This document shows, piece by piece, positions 6,934 to 15,045 of a stretch of DNA of 26,673 bases (position 1 is its first letter; the number at the start of each line of letters is the position of its first letter). Origin of the DNA: an uncultured Lachnospiraceae bacterium (GTDB lineage: Bacteria > Bacillota > Clostridia > Lachnospirales > Lachnospiraceae). Location: positions 1-26,673 of the forward strand of contig CAJUJY010000049.1 of assembly GCA_910586555.1 (NCBI GenBank), in the 5' to 3' direction. Below the pieces are notes generated by a model. That model had not been told where the DNA came from. It did no database searches and worked only from the letters and a program-made list of their open reading frames with translations. Both the position numbers and the translations under genes were made by a program.

Positions 6934-8430
6934 TTACTTATCTAAACTTTTCATTGTCGGGAATAAAAGCACATCCCTTATTGCTGGTGAGTTTGTCATT
7001 ATCATTACCATTCTGTCAATTCCAAACCCAATCCCACCGGTTGGAGGCATGCCTATACTTAGTGCGTTTAAGAAATCTTCATCTGTATGGTTTGCTTCTT
7101 CATTTCCTGCGGCAAATTCTTTTTCTTGTGCTTCAAAGCGTGCACGCTGGTCTATAGGGTCGTTAAGTTCTGAATAAGCATTTGCCATTTCCCATCCATT
7201 TATAAAGAACTCAAAACGTTCCACATAACCAGGGTTATCCGGTTTTTTCTTGGTAAGTGGTGAGATTTCTACAGGGTGGTCCATTACAAAAACTGGCTGT
7301 ACCAGATGTTCTTCTACATATTCTTCAAAGAAAAGGTTTAATATATCACCCTTTGTATGTCTTTCTTCGTATACAATATGGTGTTCATCTGCTGCCTTTT
7401 TAGCTTCATCTGCTGAATGTATTTCATTAAAATCAACGCCTGCATATTTTTTAACTGCATCAAGCATTGTAATTCGCTCAAATGGCTTTGACAGATCTAT
7501 TGTATGTTCCCCATATGTTAATATTTCTGAACCTGTTACTTCTTTTGCAACATGGCGGTACAAATTTTCTGTTAAATCCATCATGCTGTGGTAGTCTGTA
7601 TAAGCCTGGTATAATTCCATAAGGGTAAATTCAGGGTTATGCCTTGTATCAAGTCCTTCATTCCTGAATACACGTCCAATCTCATATACTTTTTCAAGCC
7701 CTCCTACTATAAGGCGTTTTAAATACAATTCAAGTGATATGCGCAGGTGCAAATCTTCATCAAGTGCATTAAAATGTGTATTAAACGGTCTTGCTGCTGC
7801 ACCTCCTGCATTAGCTACAAGCATTGGTGTTTCAACTTCCATAAAACCGTCTGCATCAAGGTACCGGCGTATGCTGCTTATTACTTTGGAACGCTTTATA
7901 AAAGTTTCCTTTACATCTGTATTCATAATAAGGTCAACATACCTCTGGCGGTATCTTATATCTGTATCAGTAAGCCCGTGGTGTTTTTCCGGAAGCACCT
8001 GTAAGCTTTTGGAAAGAAGTGTTACTTCTTTGGCATGTACTGAAATTTCACCAGTTTTTGTTTTAAATACAAAACCCTTTATTCCAAGGATATCACCAAT
8101 ATCATATTTCTTAAAATCTTTATAGCTTTCCTCACCAATATCATCCCTTGCAACATATGACTGGATATTTCCTTTAAGATCCTGTATATTGCAGAAAGAT
8201 GCTTTGCCCATTACACGTTTAAACATCATGCGGCCTGCAATTTCAACTTCCTGCCCTTCAAGTGCATCAAACTGGTCTTTTATATCCTGTGAATGTATTG
8301 AAACATTGTACTTTGTAATTTTAAAAGGGTCTTTGCCCTCATTCTGGAGATTTTCCAGTTTCTCCCTTCTTACTTTAAGGAGGGCACTTAAATCCTCCTG
8401 TGTCTGTGGTTTATTCTGTTGTCCTGCCAC
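6934..8430 (-). CDS. lysS: lysyl-tRNA synthetase, class II
   Basis: The enzyme charges tRNA-Lys with lysine using ATP. The 498-residue product has the N-terminal OB-fold anticodon-binding domain (about 60-170) and the class II core: RQRYVDL near motif 1, GRVFRNEGLDTRHNPEFT (motif 2) and GGIGFGIDRMVM (motif 3). Length and motifs are normal. The start is GTG at 8428-8430, giving (f)MAGQQNK; GAAAGGAG lies 10 bases upstream, and no ATG is better placed. It is the second gene after greA with a gap of 21 bases, a common greA-lysS arrangement in Firmicutes, so they are probably cotranscribed. Confidence 0.97.
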   Translation of the reverse strand: MAGQQNKPQTQEDLSALLKVRREKLENLQNEGKDPFKITKYNVSIHSQDIKDQFDALEGQEVEIAGRMMFKRVMGKASFCNIQDLKGNIQSYVARDDIGEESYKDFKKYDIGDILGIKGFVFKTKTGEISVHAKEVTLLSKSLQVLPEKHHGLTDTDIRYRQRYVDLIMNTDVKETFIKRSKVISSIRRYLDADGFMEVETPMLVANAGGAAARPFNTHFNALDEDLHLRISLELYLKRLIVGGLEKVYEIGRVFRNEGLDTRHNPEFTLMELYQAYTDYHSMMDLTENLYRHVAKEVTGSEILTYGEHTIDLSKPFERITMLDAVKKYAGVDFNEIHSADEAKKAADEHHIVYEERHTKGDILNLFFEEYVEEHLVQPVFVMDHPVEISPLTKKKPDNPGYVERFEFFINGWEMANAYSELNDPIDQRARFEAQEKEFAAGNEEANHTDEDFLNALSIGMPPTGGIGFGIDRMVMIMTNSPAIRDVLLFPTMKSLDK

Positions 8431-8451
8431 CGTTTTAATGCTCCTTTCTGT

Positions 8452-8943
8452 TTATTCTGATATAGTCCTTTTTATAGCTAGTATTTCATATTTAACCATT
8501 TCACCTGAAGGTGTTTCAACTTCAATTTTATCACCTTCTTTTGAACCTATAAGTGCTACGCCTACAGGTGATTCATTAGAAATCTTTCCATTAAGGCAGT
8601 CTGCTTCTGTAGAACCTACAATTTTATATTCCATTTCTTCGTCAAATTCAATATCCCTTAATGTAACTGTACAGCCTATGCTTATAGCATCAGGATCAAC
8701 ATCTTCTTCATCAACAACTTCAGCATTTTTAAGGATTTTATCAATTTCTTCAATACGGAGTTCAATATCACGCTGTTCATCTTTTGCAGCATCATATTCA
8801 GCATTCTCTGATAAATCCCCCTGCTCCCTTGCTTCTTTTATTTTTATAGCAACCTGTTTGCGCCTGTTTAATTTTAAATCCTGTAATTCCTCTTCCAAAG
8901 CTTTAAGGCCTTCATATGTTAAAATATTCTTTTTCTCAGCCAT
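8452..8943 (-). CDS. greA: transcription elongation factor GreA
   Basis: GreA binds the secondary channel of RNA polymerase and stimulates cleavage of backtracked RNA. The 163-residue protein has the N-terminal coiled-coil hairpin with the conserved AREQGDLSENAEYDAAKDEQ block (about residues 39-58, acidic tip included) and the C-terminal FKBP-like domain (SPVGVALIGSKEGDKIEVETP). Length is typical. GGAGG sits 9 bases before the ATG. The leader is unusual because a multi-hairpin element (8999-9113) in the same orientation ends about 55 bases upstream of the gene. Confidence 0.97.
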   Translation of the reverse strand: MAEKKNILTYEGLKALEEELQDLKLNRRKQVAIKIKEAREQGDLSENAEYDAAKDEQRDIELRIEEIDKILKNAEVVDEEDVDPDAISIGCTVTLRDIEFDEEMEYKIVGSTEADCLNGKISNESPVGVALIGSKEGDKIEVETPSGEMVKYEILAIKRTISE

Positions 8944-8998
8944 TTACTTTTCCTCCACTTTCTAAATAATACTTATTCTGATCCATTTGCAGTAATTT

Positions 8999-9113
8999 AA
9001 CCTCATTAAGTAAGTTCCCCGCTTCTTAAGCGGTGGGTTTGATTTACCAGGGCTTACTTAGTCTGGCAGGGGTTCAAGCTCCTGCCAGACTGCCGCAAAG
9101 CGGCAATGAGGTT
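8999..9113 (-). repeat. structured element family A, copy 1
   Basis: Read on the minus strand, AACCTCATT (9113-9105) pairs with AATGAGGTT (9007-8999) and encloses three arms. Arm 1 is TGCCGC-TTT-GCGGCA. Arm 2 has a 9-bp perfect stem, TCTGGCAGG with CCTGCCAGA, and carries GGAGCTTGAAC across its loop. Arm 3 has AAGTAAG/CTTACTT as outer stem and a CCCACCGCTT/AAGCGG inner stem. Copy 2 at 15046-15169 has the same arms in the same order. It resembles the right-end/omega-RNA region of IS200/IS605 elements, but no tnpA or tnpB is nearby. It could equally be a stand-alone RNA or a non-autonomous element. It lies directly in the greA leader. Confidence 0.65.
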
Positions 9114-9148
9114 ATGAGCAAGTAGCGAAGCGGATTGCGGATATCCGC

Positions 9149-9231
9149 TTGACTAAGCAGGAAATAATATAACGTGGGCTGCCGCCTGGATAACAAGTAC
9201 TAATTATAGCTTATATTTCCAGCTTAGTCAA
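9149..9231. repeat. 13-bp inverted repeat spanning the acetylesterase stop codon
   Basis: TTGACTAAGCAGG (9149-9161) and CCAGCTTAGTCAA (9219-9231) match 12 of 13 as inverted arms. The stop codon (TGA on minus, 9230-9228) lies inside the right arm. Between this and family A there is a perfect palindrome, GCGGATATCCGC, at 9137-9148. Together 8999-9231 looks like one composite, hairpin-rich insertion between the acetylesterase gene and greA. Confidence 0.55.
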
Positions 9232-10805
9232 CTTATCTGTATATCTGTACCAAGGACTTTTGACCCATCTTCATAACTTGTCCTGAATGGTGCAACAGGT
9301 ATTCCATTTTCGCCAAATAATGTTACTTTATTATAGTTTGTCCAGAAATACCTTGCATACATTGGTTTTTTCACACTGGCAGACCAGAGTATAACACTAT
9401 CACCTTTTATTGCAGCCTCTGCTGGAAAATACTTTTTATCTGCTCCAGCTATTTCAAAGTTTGTTTCATTTTCTTCACTACATATAATTCCTTGGGATTT
9501 ATCTTCTTTCTGGAATAAAACCTGAGGGTCTGCGTATTGGAATTTTATATACATTTTATTACCTTCAGTATAATGTGATTTATAAACCGGGCCAAATGCC
9601 TCCTGTGCACTTATGCCGCCGTATACATGGTACATTGCCTGCAACATAAGCCTTTCACCAACTGGTTCTTTATCCACAGGGTGTATATTATTATATTCCC
9701 CACATTCAAGTATAACTGCAATTCCTGTATTTTTAATATTATTATAAAGCCTCATCTGTGCTTCACGTATAAATGGCCAGTTTTTATAATCTGGTTCCCT
9801 TTCGTCCTGGAATACAGGAAGCTGTACTACCATAAATGGAAGGGTTTCGTCTTTCCAGTCATGCCTCCACTGTTTTACAAGTGTTAAAAGCAGTTCATAA
9901 TATGTATATGGTTTATTGCTGTCTTCTTCACCCTGGTAATATAAAAATCCTGCAATGGTATATGGCATTATACGTGCAAGCATTGATTCATACAGGCCGC
10001 ATGGACGGTTGGCACTTCTTGGCCCCATAGGGCCTGGATACCTGCTTTTGCCAAAAAGTTCTTCTGCTTCTTCCCATGTAGGGTTCTTTGCTGTTTCAAA
10101 GTAATGGCTGGCATTTTTATTAAATTCTTCCTGGTATATAAAATATTCTTCAAGTTCTTTAATATATTCTGCTTCGTCCTGGTCTTTAACTATATTATCA
10201 TATTCTTCAAGATAAGAAGAAAGGCATGGCACTTGTTTAAGAAAGTTACGGCTAATCCAGCATGATGCAGAAGTACCGCCCCAGTTACAGCCAATTATAC
10301 CAACTGTAACACCAAGCCTTTTTGATAATTTGTCTGCAAAATGGTAGCCGGCAGCAGACCATATTTTACAGTCCAGAGGGTTAAACTTACTCCATGAACT
10401 TTCTTCTTCAGCTTTATAAAGTTCTTCACCTTTCCATGCCACTTTCGGGGTATAATAAAACCTTACATTATCGCCAGAAGCATTTTTTATTATATCACTT
10501 CCGCCTGTGCTGTTCTGTAATTCAAATTCCATATTAGACTGGCCGCCTGCAAGCCAGACTTCACCAATTATAATATCATTAAAATTTATAACATCATTTC
10601 CGTTTTTTATAACCATCTGGTAAGGGCCTCCTGCCTTGTGCGGCGGGAGGAAAAGTTCCCATTTTCCATTTTGCACTTCTGTTTCCACAGTACAGTTATT
10701 AAGTGATACAGTAACTATGCCTGGACTGGACTCCCCCCATACTGCAATGTTTTTATTTCTTTGTAATACCATATGGTCACTAAAAATAGCTGGTAATTTA
10801 AGCAT
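9228..10805 (-). CDS. sialate O-acetylesterase-like carbohydrate esterase (SASA family), cytoplasmic
   Basis: The enzyme probably removes O-acetyl groups from sialic acids or other acetylated sugars taken up from host or plant glycans. Hallmarks are GEVWLAGGQSNMEF (nucleophile Ser90 in GQSNM), a YYQGEED block in the middle, and a C-terminal NNIHPVDK block containing the probable catalytic His. The N-terminal LPAIFSDHMVLQR opening is typical of the family. At 525 residues it is a normal full-length member. There is no signal peptide, so it acts inside the cell on imported sugars. I chose the ATG at 10805: the longer frame from 10820 would put the GGAGGAAG ribosome site inside the gene. It stands alone with its own promoter (10875-10903); no sugar transporter is adjacent. 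Confidence 0.85.
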   Translation of the reverse strand: MLKLPAIFSDHMVLQRNKNIAVWGESSPGIVTVSLNNCTVETEVQNGKWELFLPPHKAGGPYQMVIKNGNDVINFNDIIIGEVWLAGGQSNMEFELQNSTGGSDIIKNASGDNVRFYYTPKVAWKGEELYKAEEESSWSKFNPLDCKIWSAAGYHFADKLSKRLGVTVGIIGCNWGGTSASCWISRNFLKQVPCLSSYLEEYDNIVKDQDEAEYIKELEEYFIYQEEFNKNASHYFETAKNPTWEEAEELFGKSRYPGPMGPRSANRPCGLYESMLARIMPYTIAGFLYYQGEEDSNKPYTYYELLLTLVKQWRHDWKDETLPFMVVQLPVFQDEREPDYKNWPFIREAQMRLYNNIKNTGIAVILECGEYNNIHPVDKEPVGERLMLQAMYHVYGGISAQEAFGPVYKSHYTEGNKMYIKFQYADPQVLFQKEDKSQGIICSEENETNFEIAGADKKYFPAEAAIKGDSVILWSASVKKPMYARYFWTNYNKVTLFGENGIPVAPFRTSYEDGSKVLGTDIQIS

Positions 10806-10874
10806 TATTTCTTCCTCCATGGATCTTTATATTCCAGAAACAACAAAGGGAAATAGTTCCTGGTATCTTTTATA

Positions 10875-10903
10875 ATTTTACATATATTTGCTGTCTGCTG
10901 CAA
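10875..10903 (-). promoter_or_regulatory. sigma-A promoter of the acetylesterase gene
   Basis: On the minus strand: TTGCAG (10903-10898), 17 bases, TAAAAT (10880-10875), about 70 bases before the start. The leader contains the near-palindrome GGAAATAGTTCC (10849-10860, plus strand). The rest of 10806-11064 is AT-rich; I found no short peptide gene with a ribosome site and no clear promoter for the regulator at 11065. Confidence 0.65.
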
Positions 10904-11064
10904 GCTTTTTATTAAAAGTAACAATAATAATTGTAAAATACATATAAAAACAAAAGCTGCCTGGCGCTTATAACACCTGCCTGCCCGTTTATAACATTAA
11001 AAGGGCTGTAAGCATTTTATGACGATATATATAAAGCCAGGTAATTTATATTGGAGGGGTTTTA

Positions 11065-11781
11065 ATGTTATCAATAGCAGTATGTGATGATAAAATTCCT
11101 GACTGCTGTAATATAGCAAAAGGGATTAAAGATATCCTTGAAGAAGAGGGTATACCATTTATTATAAAGCAGTTTAACAGCAGCAGTGCATTGTTAAATT
11201 CAACAGAATGTTTTGATATTATTTTTCTTGATATTATAATGGATGGAATAAACGGAATGGAAGCAGCACAGCTTTTAAGGAATAAATCATTTAACCAGGT
11301 TTTAATTTTTATTTCATCAAGCAGCAAATATGTGTTTGAAGCGTATGATGTAGAAGCTTTCTGGTATCTGGTCAAACCTGTTAGTAAATCCAGGTTAAAA
11401 AAGGTACTTATAAAAGCTGCCAGAAAGTCTTTTAATAACCAGGACGGTTTTATTATTATTAATAAGGACAGGCAGAATAAAAAATTATTATTAAAAGATA
11501 TATACTATTTTGAAGTAAAAGGCAGGATAATATATGCACATGGCATAAGCGGAATAACTGCATACTATGGACAGATTGGGAATCTGGAAAAAGACCTGGC
11601 TGGCAAAGGTTTTTCAAGGTGCCATAAAAGTTTTCTTGTAAACCTGGGACATGTAGATATATATAACAGGCAGGAGGCAGTCCTTGATAATGGTGAAAGG
11701 GTTGCAATAGCAAAAAGAAGGTATAATACATTTTGTAAAGAAATACTTATGTATATGAAAAAGGCAGGAGGCATAGGCTGA
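11065..11781 (+). CDS. LytTR-family response regulator
   Basis: The 238-residue protein has a CheY-like receiver domain (acidic pair CDD at 7-9, phospho-acceptor Asp56 in IIFLDIIMDG, Lys in LVKPVS). A LytTR DNA-binding domain follows (about 130-235) with DIYYFEVKGRIIYAH and FSRCHKSFLVNLGHV blocks. This is the AgrA/VirR/ComE type, which binds direct repeats upstream of target operons. GGAGG sits 7 bases before the ATG. The kinase gene starts two bases after its stop, so they are one transcription unit. No obvious target operon or peptide gene sits beside it. Confidence 0.9.
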   Translation: MLSIAVCDDKIPDCCNIAKGIKDILEEEGIPFIIKQFNSSSALLNSTECFDIIFLDIIMDGINGMEAAQLLRNKSFNQVLIFISSSSKYVFEAYDVEAFWYLVKPVSKSRLKKVLIKAARKSFNNQDGFIIINKDRQNKKLLLKDIYYFEVKGRIIYAHGISGITAYYGQIGNLEKDLAGKGFSRCHKSFLVNLGHVDIYNRQEAVLDNGERVAIAKRRYNTFCKEILMYMKKAGGIG

Positions 11782-11783
11782 AA

Positions 11784-13124
11784 ATGGCTTATTTTATAGA
11801 ACCTGGTTTTATAATATTTATATTTTGTTATATGGGGTATATTTTTTCATTATGCAGTTTTTGCAGAAAATACCTGGATAACCCGGGGCAGGATAAAAAG
11901 GTGTTTGCTGCCCTTGTTTTTTTATCAGAACTATTTATAAGTGTTATTAATTCCAGTAGGCACATTCCATATATAATTTTTAAGATAATTTCTTATATAT
12001 TAACTGCCATTCTGGTATTTACAGGATTTAGTGATAATGCAGCAAAGAAATTTTCTGCCACAGTTATTTTAATTACTATAAAAACCCTGGTATTAAACTT
12101 TGGCTGTTCTTTTGCTTCATGTATTGTATTATCTGTAAGTATACTGGCAGGTGGTAATGTTTCTGGCATTTTGGAAGGGGCAGAAAACCTGGTTAGTGCG
12201 TTTTCATATATGCTTGTTATCCTGGTATTTGGCATATTAATAAAAAGCCCATATAATATATTTAATGGCAAAATAAAAGGCTGGTATTTTACAATGTCCG
12301 TCCCTTTAATATTTGTTGTTTTAATTATGGATATTGTAAACTGGGGAGCAAGCAACGGTATTGTAGTATCTGCTGGAAGGACGGGGGGTTATGGCATTTA
12401 TTATAACCAGGTTTACAGTGAAGCAGCCATCTGTATACTTGCACTGCTGTCAGCATGTATTGCAGGAGGTTTTGTATATGGCATGGACAAGATTTATACA
12501 AAACAGCGGCAAAATGAATGGTATTATGCACAGAATGAATTTTATAAAATGCTTACAAAACAGTATATGCAGATGGACAGGCTACAGCATGATATGAAAA
12601 ACCACCTGCTTTCACTGTATGGCCTATTGGAAAACAAAGAATTAAAAAAAGCCTTAGCATACCTGGAAAATATGTTTGAAACTGGAAATATCCTGCCTGG
12701 CAGTGAAATTACAGGCAATAAAGTAATAGATATTTTAATATACAATAAAAAGAAGCAGGCAGGACAGGATAATATCCGTATGGAATGTATAATATGTATA
12801 CCTAAAAACTGTATAATTACTGGATTTGACTTATGTGTAATATTTGGGAATATTCTTGATAATGCAATAAATGCATGTAAAAAAATACAAGACAGCAGTT
12901 ATAAATTTATTAGTATAGAGTGCCAGAAAGTTAAAAAATGCCTTATTTTAGCAGCCAGGAACGGGACTATAATAAAAGACATAAAAAAGATAAAAAAAGG
13001 GACAGGGTTTTATAATATTAATGAAACAGTTAAGAAATATAATGGAACAGTTAATATAAAAATTGAAAATAATATATTTGAAATTTCCATTCTTTTGCCT
13101 GTGTATACAGCAGATATAACATAA
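11784..13124 (+). CDS. GHKL-domain membrane sensor kinase (AgrC-like)
   Basis: The 446-residue protein has an N-terminal polytopic membrane region (about six or seven hydrophobic segments in residues 5-240). A dimerisation helix carries the phospho-acceptor His269 in RLQHDMKNHL, and the C-terminal HATPase_c_5 domain has an N-box NILDNAIN (Asn356 and Asn360) and a glycine-poor KGTGFYNI box. This is the architecture of AgrC-type peptide sensors. It partners the LytTR regulator just upstream. No agrB- or agrD-like gene is in the window, so the signal is unknown; it may sense a peptide from elsewhere or an envelope cue. Confidence 0.88.
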   Translation: MAYFIEPGFIIFIFCYMGYIFSLCSFCRKYLDNPGQDKKVFAALVFLSELFISVINSSRHIPYIIFKIISYILTAILVFTGFSDNAAKKFSATVILITIKTLVLNFGCSFASCIVLSVSILAGGNVSGILEGAENLVSAFSYMLVILVFGILIKSPYNIFNGKIKGWYFTMSVPLIFVVLIMDIVNWGASNGIVVSAGRTGGYGIYYNQVYSEAAICILALLSACIAGGFVYGMDKIYTKQRQNEWYYAQNEFYKMLTKQYMQMDRLQHDMKNHLLSLYGLLENKELKKALAYLENMFETGNILPGSEITGNKVIDILIYNKKKQAGQDNIRMECIICIPKNCIITGFDLCVIFGNILDNAINACKKIQDSSYKFISIECQKVKKCLILAARNGTIIKDIKKIKKGTGFYNINETVKKYNGTVNIKIENNIFEISILLPVYTADIT

Positions 13125-13176
13125 AAAAGACTTTTTAATACAACACACTAAAGAAAAATACATCCAGTGGCGAAAA

Positions 13177-13236
13177 AAAGCGTGTAAGGAACTTCGGATT
13201 AAAGTTTCTTACACGCTTTAATATACTTATTTTTTA
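13177..13236 (+). terminator. 18-bp hairpin terminator after the LytTR/GHKL pair
   Basis: AAAGCGTGTAAGGAACTT (13177-13194) pairs with 13202-13219 across a 7-base loop; there is one G-T wobble. A T-rich stretch (ACTTATTTTTT, up to 13235) follows. The tail merges into TATAAT at 13235-13240, which may be the -10 for the next gene. This is an unusually long and stable stem for a terminator. Confidence 0.65.
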
Positions 13237-13269
13237 TAATGCCTGATGGTGGCGGAATGGAGGTTTTTT

Positions 13270-13743
13270 ATGAATACAAAGACAATGGAAGGACTTATTG
13301 GTGCAAGGACTAATATAAATATTGCCAATGTACCAATGAAGGTATATAAAGATGCAGAACGCAGGGGTGATACTGCAACAATGGAAAGGGCAATTGGTTA
13401 TGTGTCAGAATTTGAGGTAAAGGCAGATAACTATAAAACAAAAGCTTATGATGGAATGAAAGAAGATGCAAAAGAAGCAAGGGAAAGAAAAAAGGCAGAA
13501 CAAGAAAAAGCCGCTATAAAAAGAAGAGAAGAGGAAGAAGTTAAAGAAGAAGCAAATAATTCTTTAAAAGAAAATATTTATAAAAATGGGAACGTTGTTA
13601 CAGATACAGTAGAGATAAGCGCAGAAGGAAAAGCCATGTTAGAAGCAAGTAAAACCGCAAACTATACAGAAACAGCAGACAGCCCAGCAAATACACAAAA
13701 TACAGATACTATATTACATAACTATCTGAAAGACTATAAATAA
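13270..13743 (+). CDS. small charged hypothetical protein
   Basis: The product from ATG 13270 is 157 residues; I chose this start because GGAGG (13259-13263) is six bases upstream, while the longer frame from 13246 puts that site inside the gene. It begins MNTKTMEGLIGARTNINIAN. The middle (about 65-110) is extremely rich in Glu, Lys and Arg and should form a long helix or coiled coil. The tail carries DTVEISAEGKAML, a motif I associate with small uncharacterised proteins of Lachnospiraceae-type bacteria. There is no signal peptide or membrane segment. Function unknown. The last 30 bases overlap the 3' end of the convergent membrane-protein gene. The GGCGGAATGGAG before it is also found at 35-46. 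Confidence 0.7.
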   Translation: MNTKTMEGLIGARTNINIANVPMKVYKDAERRGDTATMERAIGYVSEFEVKADNYKTKAYDGMKEDAKEARERKKAEQEKAAIKRREEEEVKEEANNSLKENIYKNGNVVTDTVEISAEGKAMLEASKTANYTETADSPANTQNTDTILHNYLKDYK

Positions 13744-14334
13744 AATTAAAGCAATAATTGCTATAACAGCAGTTATAAATAGTATTATAACAGCAATGGT
13801 GGATTTTATGTTTCTGTGTGCTTTTAATGAAAGGCATATTATGTCTATTACGTCCATTGTAAAGAAAAACTGTAGTATAATATGAAAGGCTGCCATACCT
13901 TTAGAAGTCTGGCCTGCTTTCTGGGAGAGTACAACATAAGAAATTGTATAAGGTGACCCAAAAGCAAGGATAACCCAGCCTGCAATGCATAATAAAAAAG
14001 CAATAAAAGTCCCAACTATAAACATAGGGGGAATTGGAAGCAATATGCCTGAAATAAAACTTCCTGCTACTAAAAAACCTCCTGCAATAAAAAACGGAAC
14101 CAGGCAGTATTTAACAATTGCAGCAGAGGATAACATAATATAGTAGTATTCTGGCTGGCAGTGCTTTACACACATAACAATATTAAGTATTCCAAAAACA
14201 AATGGTGCAAGAACCAGAAGACATGCAATAGGATTTTCTGTTCCTTTAATTAAACCAGCAAACATTAAATATGCAGATAATACATACAATACTGGAAATA
14301 TGTAGAATTTATTTAATTTTTTATTTTTCTCCAT
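13714..14334 (-). CDS. multi-pass membrane protein, possibly DUF6652-like
   Basis: The product is 206 residues from the ATG at 14334. AAAGGAA lies 11 bases before that ATG, whereas the earlier in-frame ATG at 14355 has no ribosome site. It has about six hydrophobic segments: FYIFPVLYVLSAYLMFAGL, a second near 30-50, and further ones up to the C-terminal VIILFITAVIAIIALIL. There are no catalytic motifs. It resembles small uncharacterised membrane proteins of gut Clostridia; the DUF6652 assignment is from memory and tentative. The gene is convergent with, and overlaps by 30 bp, the gene ending at 13743. A sigma-A promoter lies at 14403-14431. Confidence 0.7.
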   Translation of the reverse strand: MEKNKKLNKFYIFPVLYVLSAYLMFAGLIKGTENPIACLLVLAPFVFGILNIVMCVKHCQPEYYYIMLSSAAIVKYCLVPFFIAGGFLVAGSFISGILLPIPPMFIVGTFIAFLLCIAGWVILAFGSPYTISYVVLSQKAGQTSKGMAAFHIILQFFFTMDVIDIICLSLKAHRNIKSTIAVIILFITAVIAIIALILFIVFQIVM

Positions 14335-14402
14335 TATAATATAGATTCCTTTCATAATAAATTATTGTGTGTTCCAACAAAAATTCCTTCTTATAGTAAT
14401 AT

Positions 14403-14431
14403 ACAATACATATTTTATGTGTATTTGTCAA
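14403..14431 (-). promoter_or_regulatory. sigma-A promoter of the membrane-protein gene
   Basis: On minus: TTGACA (14431-14426), 17 bases, TATTGT (14408-14403), about 70 bases before the start at 14334. A perfect dyad (14430-14446) abuts its -35. Confidence 0.6.
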
Positions 14432-14446
14432 TATTGTAACAATATT
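14430..14446. promoter_or_regulatory. candidate operator in divergent promoter region
   Basis: AATATTG-TAA-CAATATT is a perfect 7-3-7 palindrome touching the -35 of the leftward promoter. It lies about 50 bases upstream of an extended -10 (TGGTAAAAT, 14496-14504) that may serve the rightward acetyltransferase gene. The position suits a factor controlling both genes. Confidence 0.4.
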
Positions 14447-14542
14447 TGGGATAAAGAAAGTTAATAGAAATTTTATAGATCTGTAAGTGTGGCTATGGTA
14501 AAATTTTGTTGGGAAAACCAGTAATTATAAAGGAGGAAAAAT

Positions 14543-14995
14543 ATGAAATTTGAGTATACAGACGGACAAAATAAAGATTTTATTGTATTATGCCATGAAC
14601 TTGATAAATATTTAAATGAACTTGCAGGTGGCGAAGAAAACAGGGCCGGCTATATCCAGTATAATAAATTAGATGATATCCATGATGTTGTTATAGCGTA
14701 TGATAATGATATTCCGGTAGGAAGTGCAAGTTTTAAAAAATATGATAATGAAAATGCGGAAGTAAAAAGGGTATTTATAAAAAAAGAATACCGTGGACAA
14801 GGAATATCACATAAACTTATGAAAATGCTTGAACAACGGGCACGCAGGCAGGGGTTTAAATATTTTATATTAGAGTCTGGAGAACCGCTTGTAGAAGCTA
14901 TGGCTTTATATAGAAAAATTGGTTATAAAGTTATACCAAATTATGGACAGTATGCTGATATGGAGGACTCTGTCTGCATGAGGAAAAAACTGTAA
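14543..14995 (+). CDS. GNAT-family N-acetyltransferase
   Basis: The 150-residue protein is a single GNAT domain. The acetyl-CoA-binding motif A is clear, EVKRVFIKKEYRGQGISHKL (about residues 72-91, with the RGQGIS pyrophosphate loop). Motif B follows: LESGEPLVEAMALYRKIGYK. Many such stand-alone members acetylate small molecules, amino acids or antibiotics; the substrate cannot be told from sequence. AAAGGAGG stands a few bases before the ATG. It is monocistronic and divergent from the membrane-protein gene. A weak hairpin, AGCCC/GGGCT, follows the stop. Confidence 0.88.
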   Translation: MKFEYTDGQNKDFIVLCHELDKYLNELAGGEENRAGYIQYNKLDDIHDVVIAYDNDIPVGSASFKKYDNENAEVKRVFIKKEYRGQGISHKLMKMLEQRARRQGFKYFILESGEPLVEAMALYRKIGYKVIPNYGQYADMEDSVCMRKKL

Positions 14996-15045
14996 AGCCC
15001 AGATTAAAAAAGGGCTGCCGCATTAAGAAAATATTATACAATAAC

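Noticed and set aside
8189..8965. 258-codon plus-strand ORF opposite greA-lysS
   Set aside because: Antisense shadow; Ser-rich composition typical of the reverse frame of genuine genes, no ribosome site.
11019..11090. Short ORF overlapping the LytTR regulator start as a possible signal peptide gene
   Set aside because: No ribosome site, no export-like N-terminus, and overlaps the regulator in another frame.
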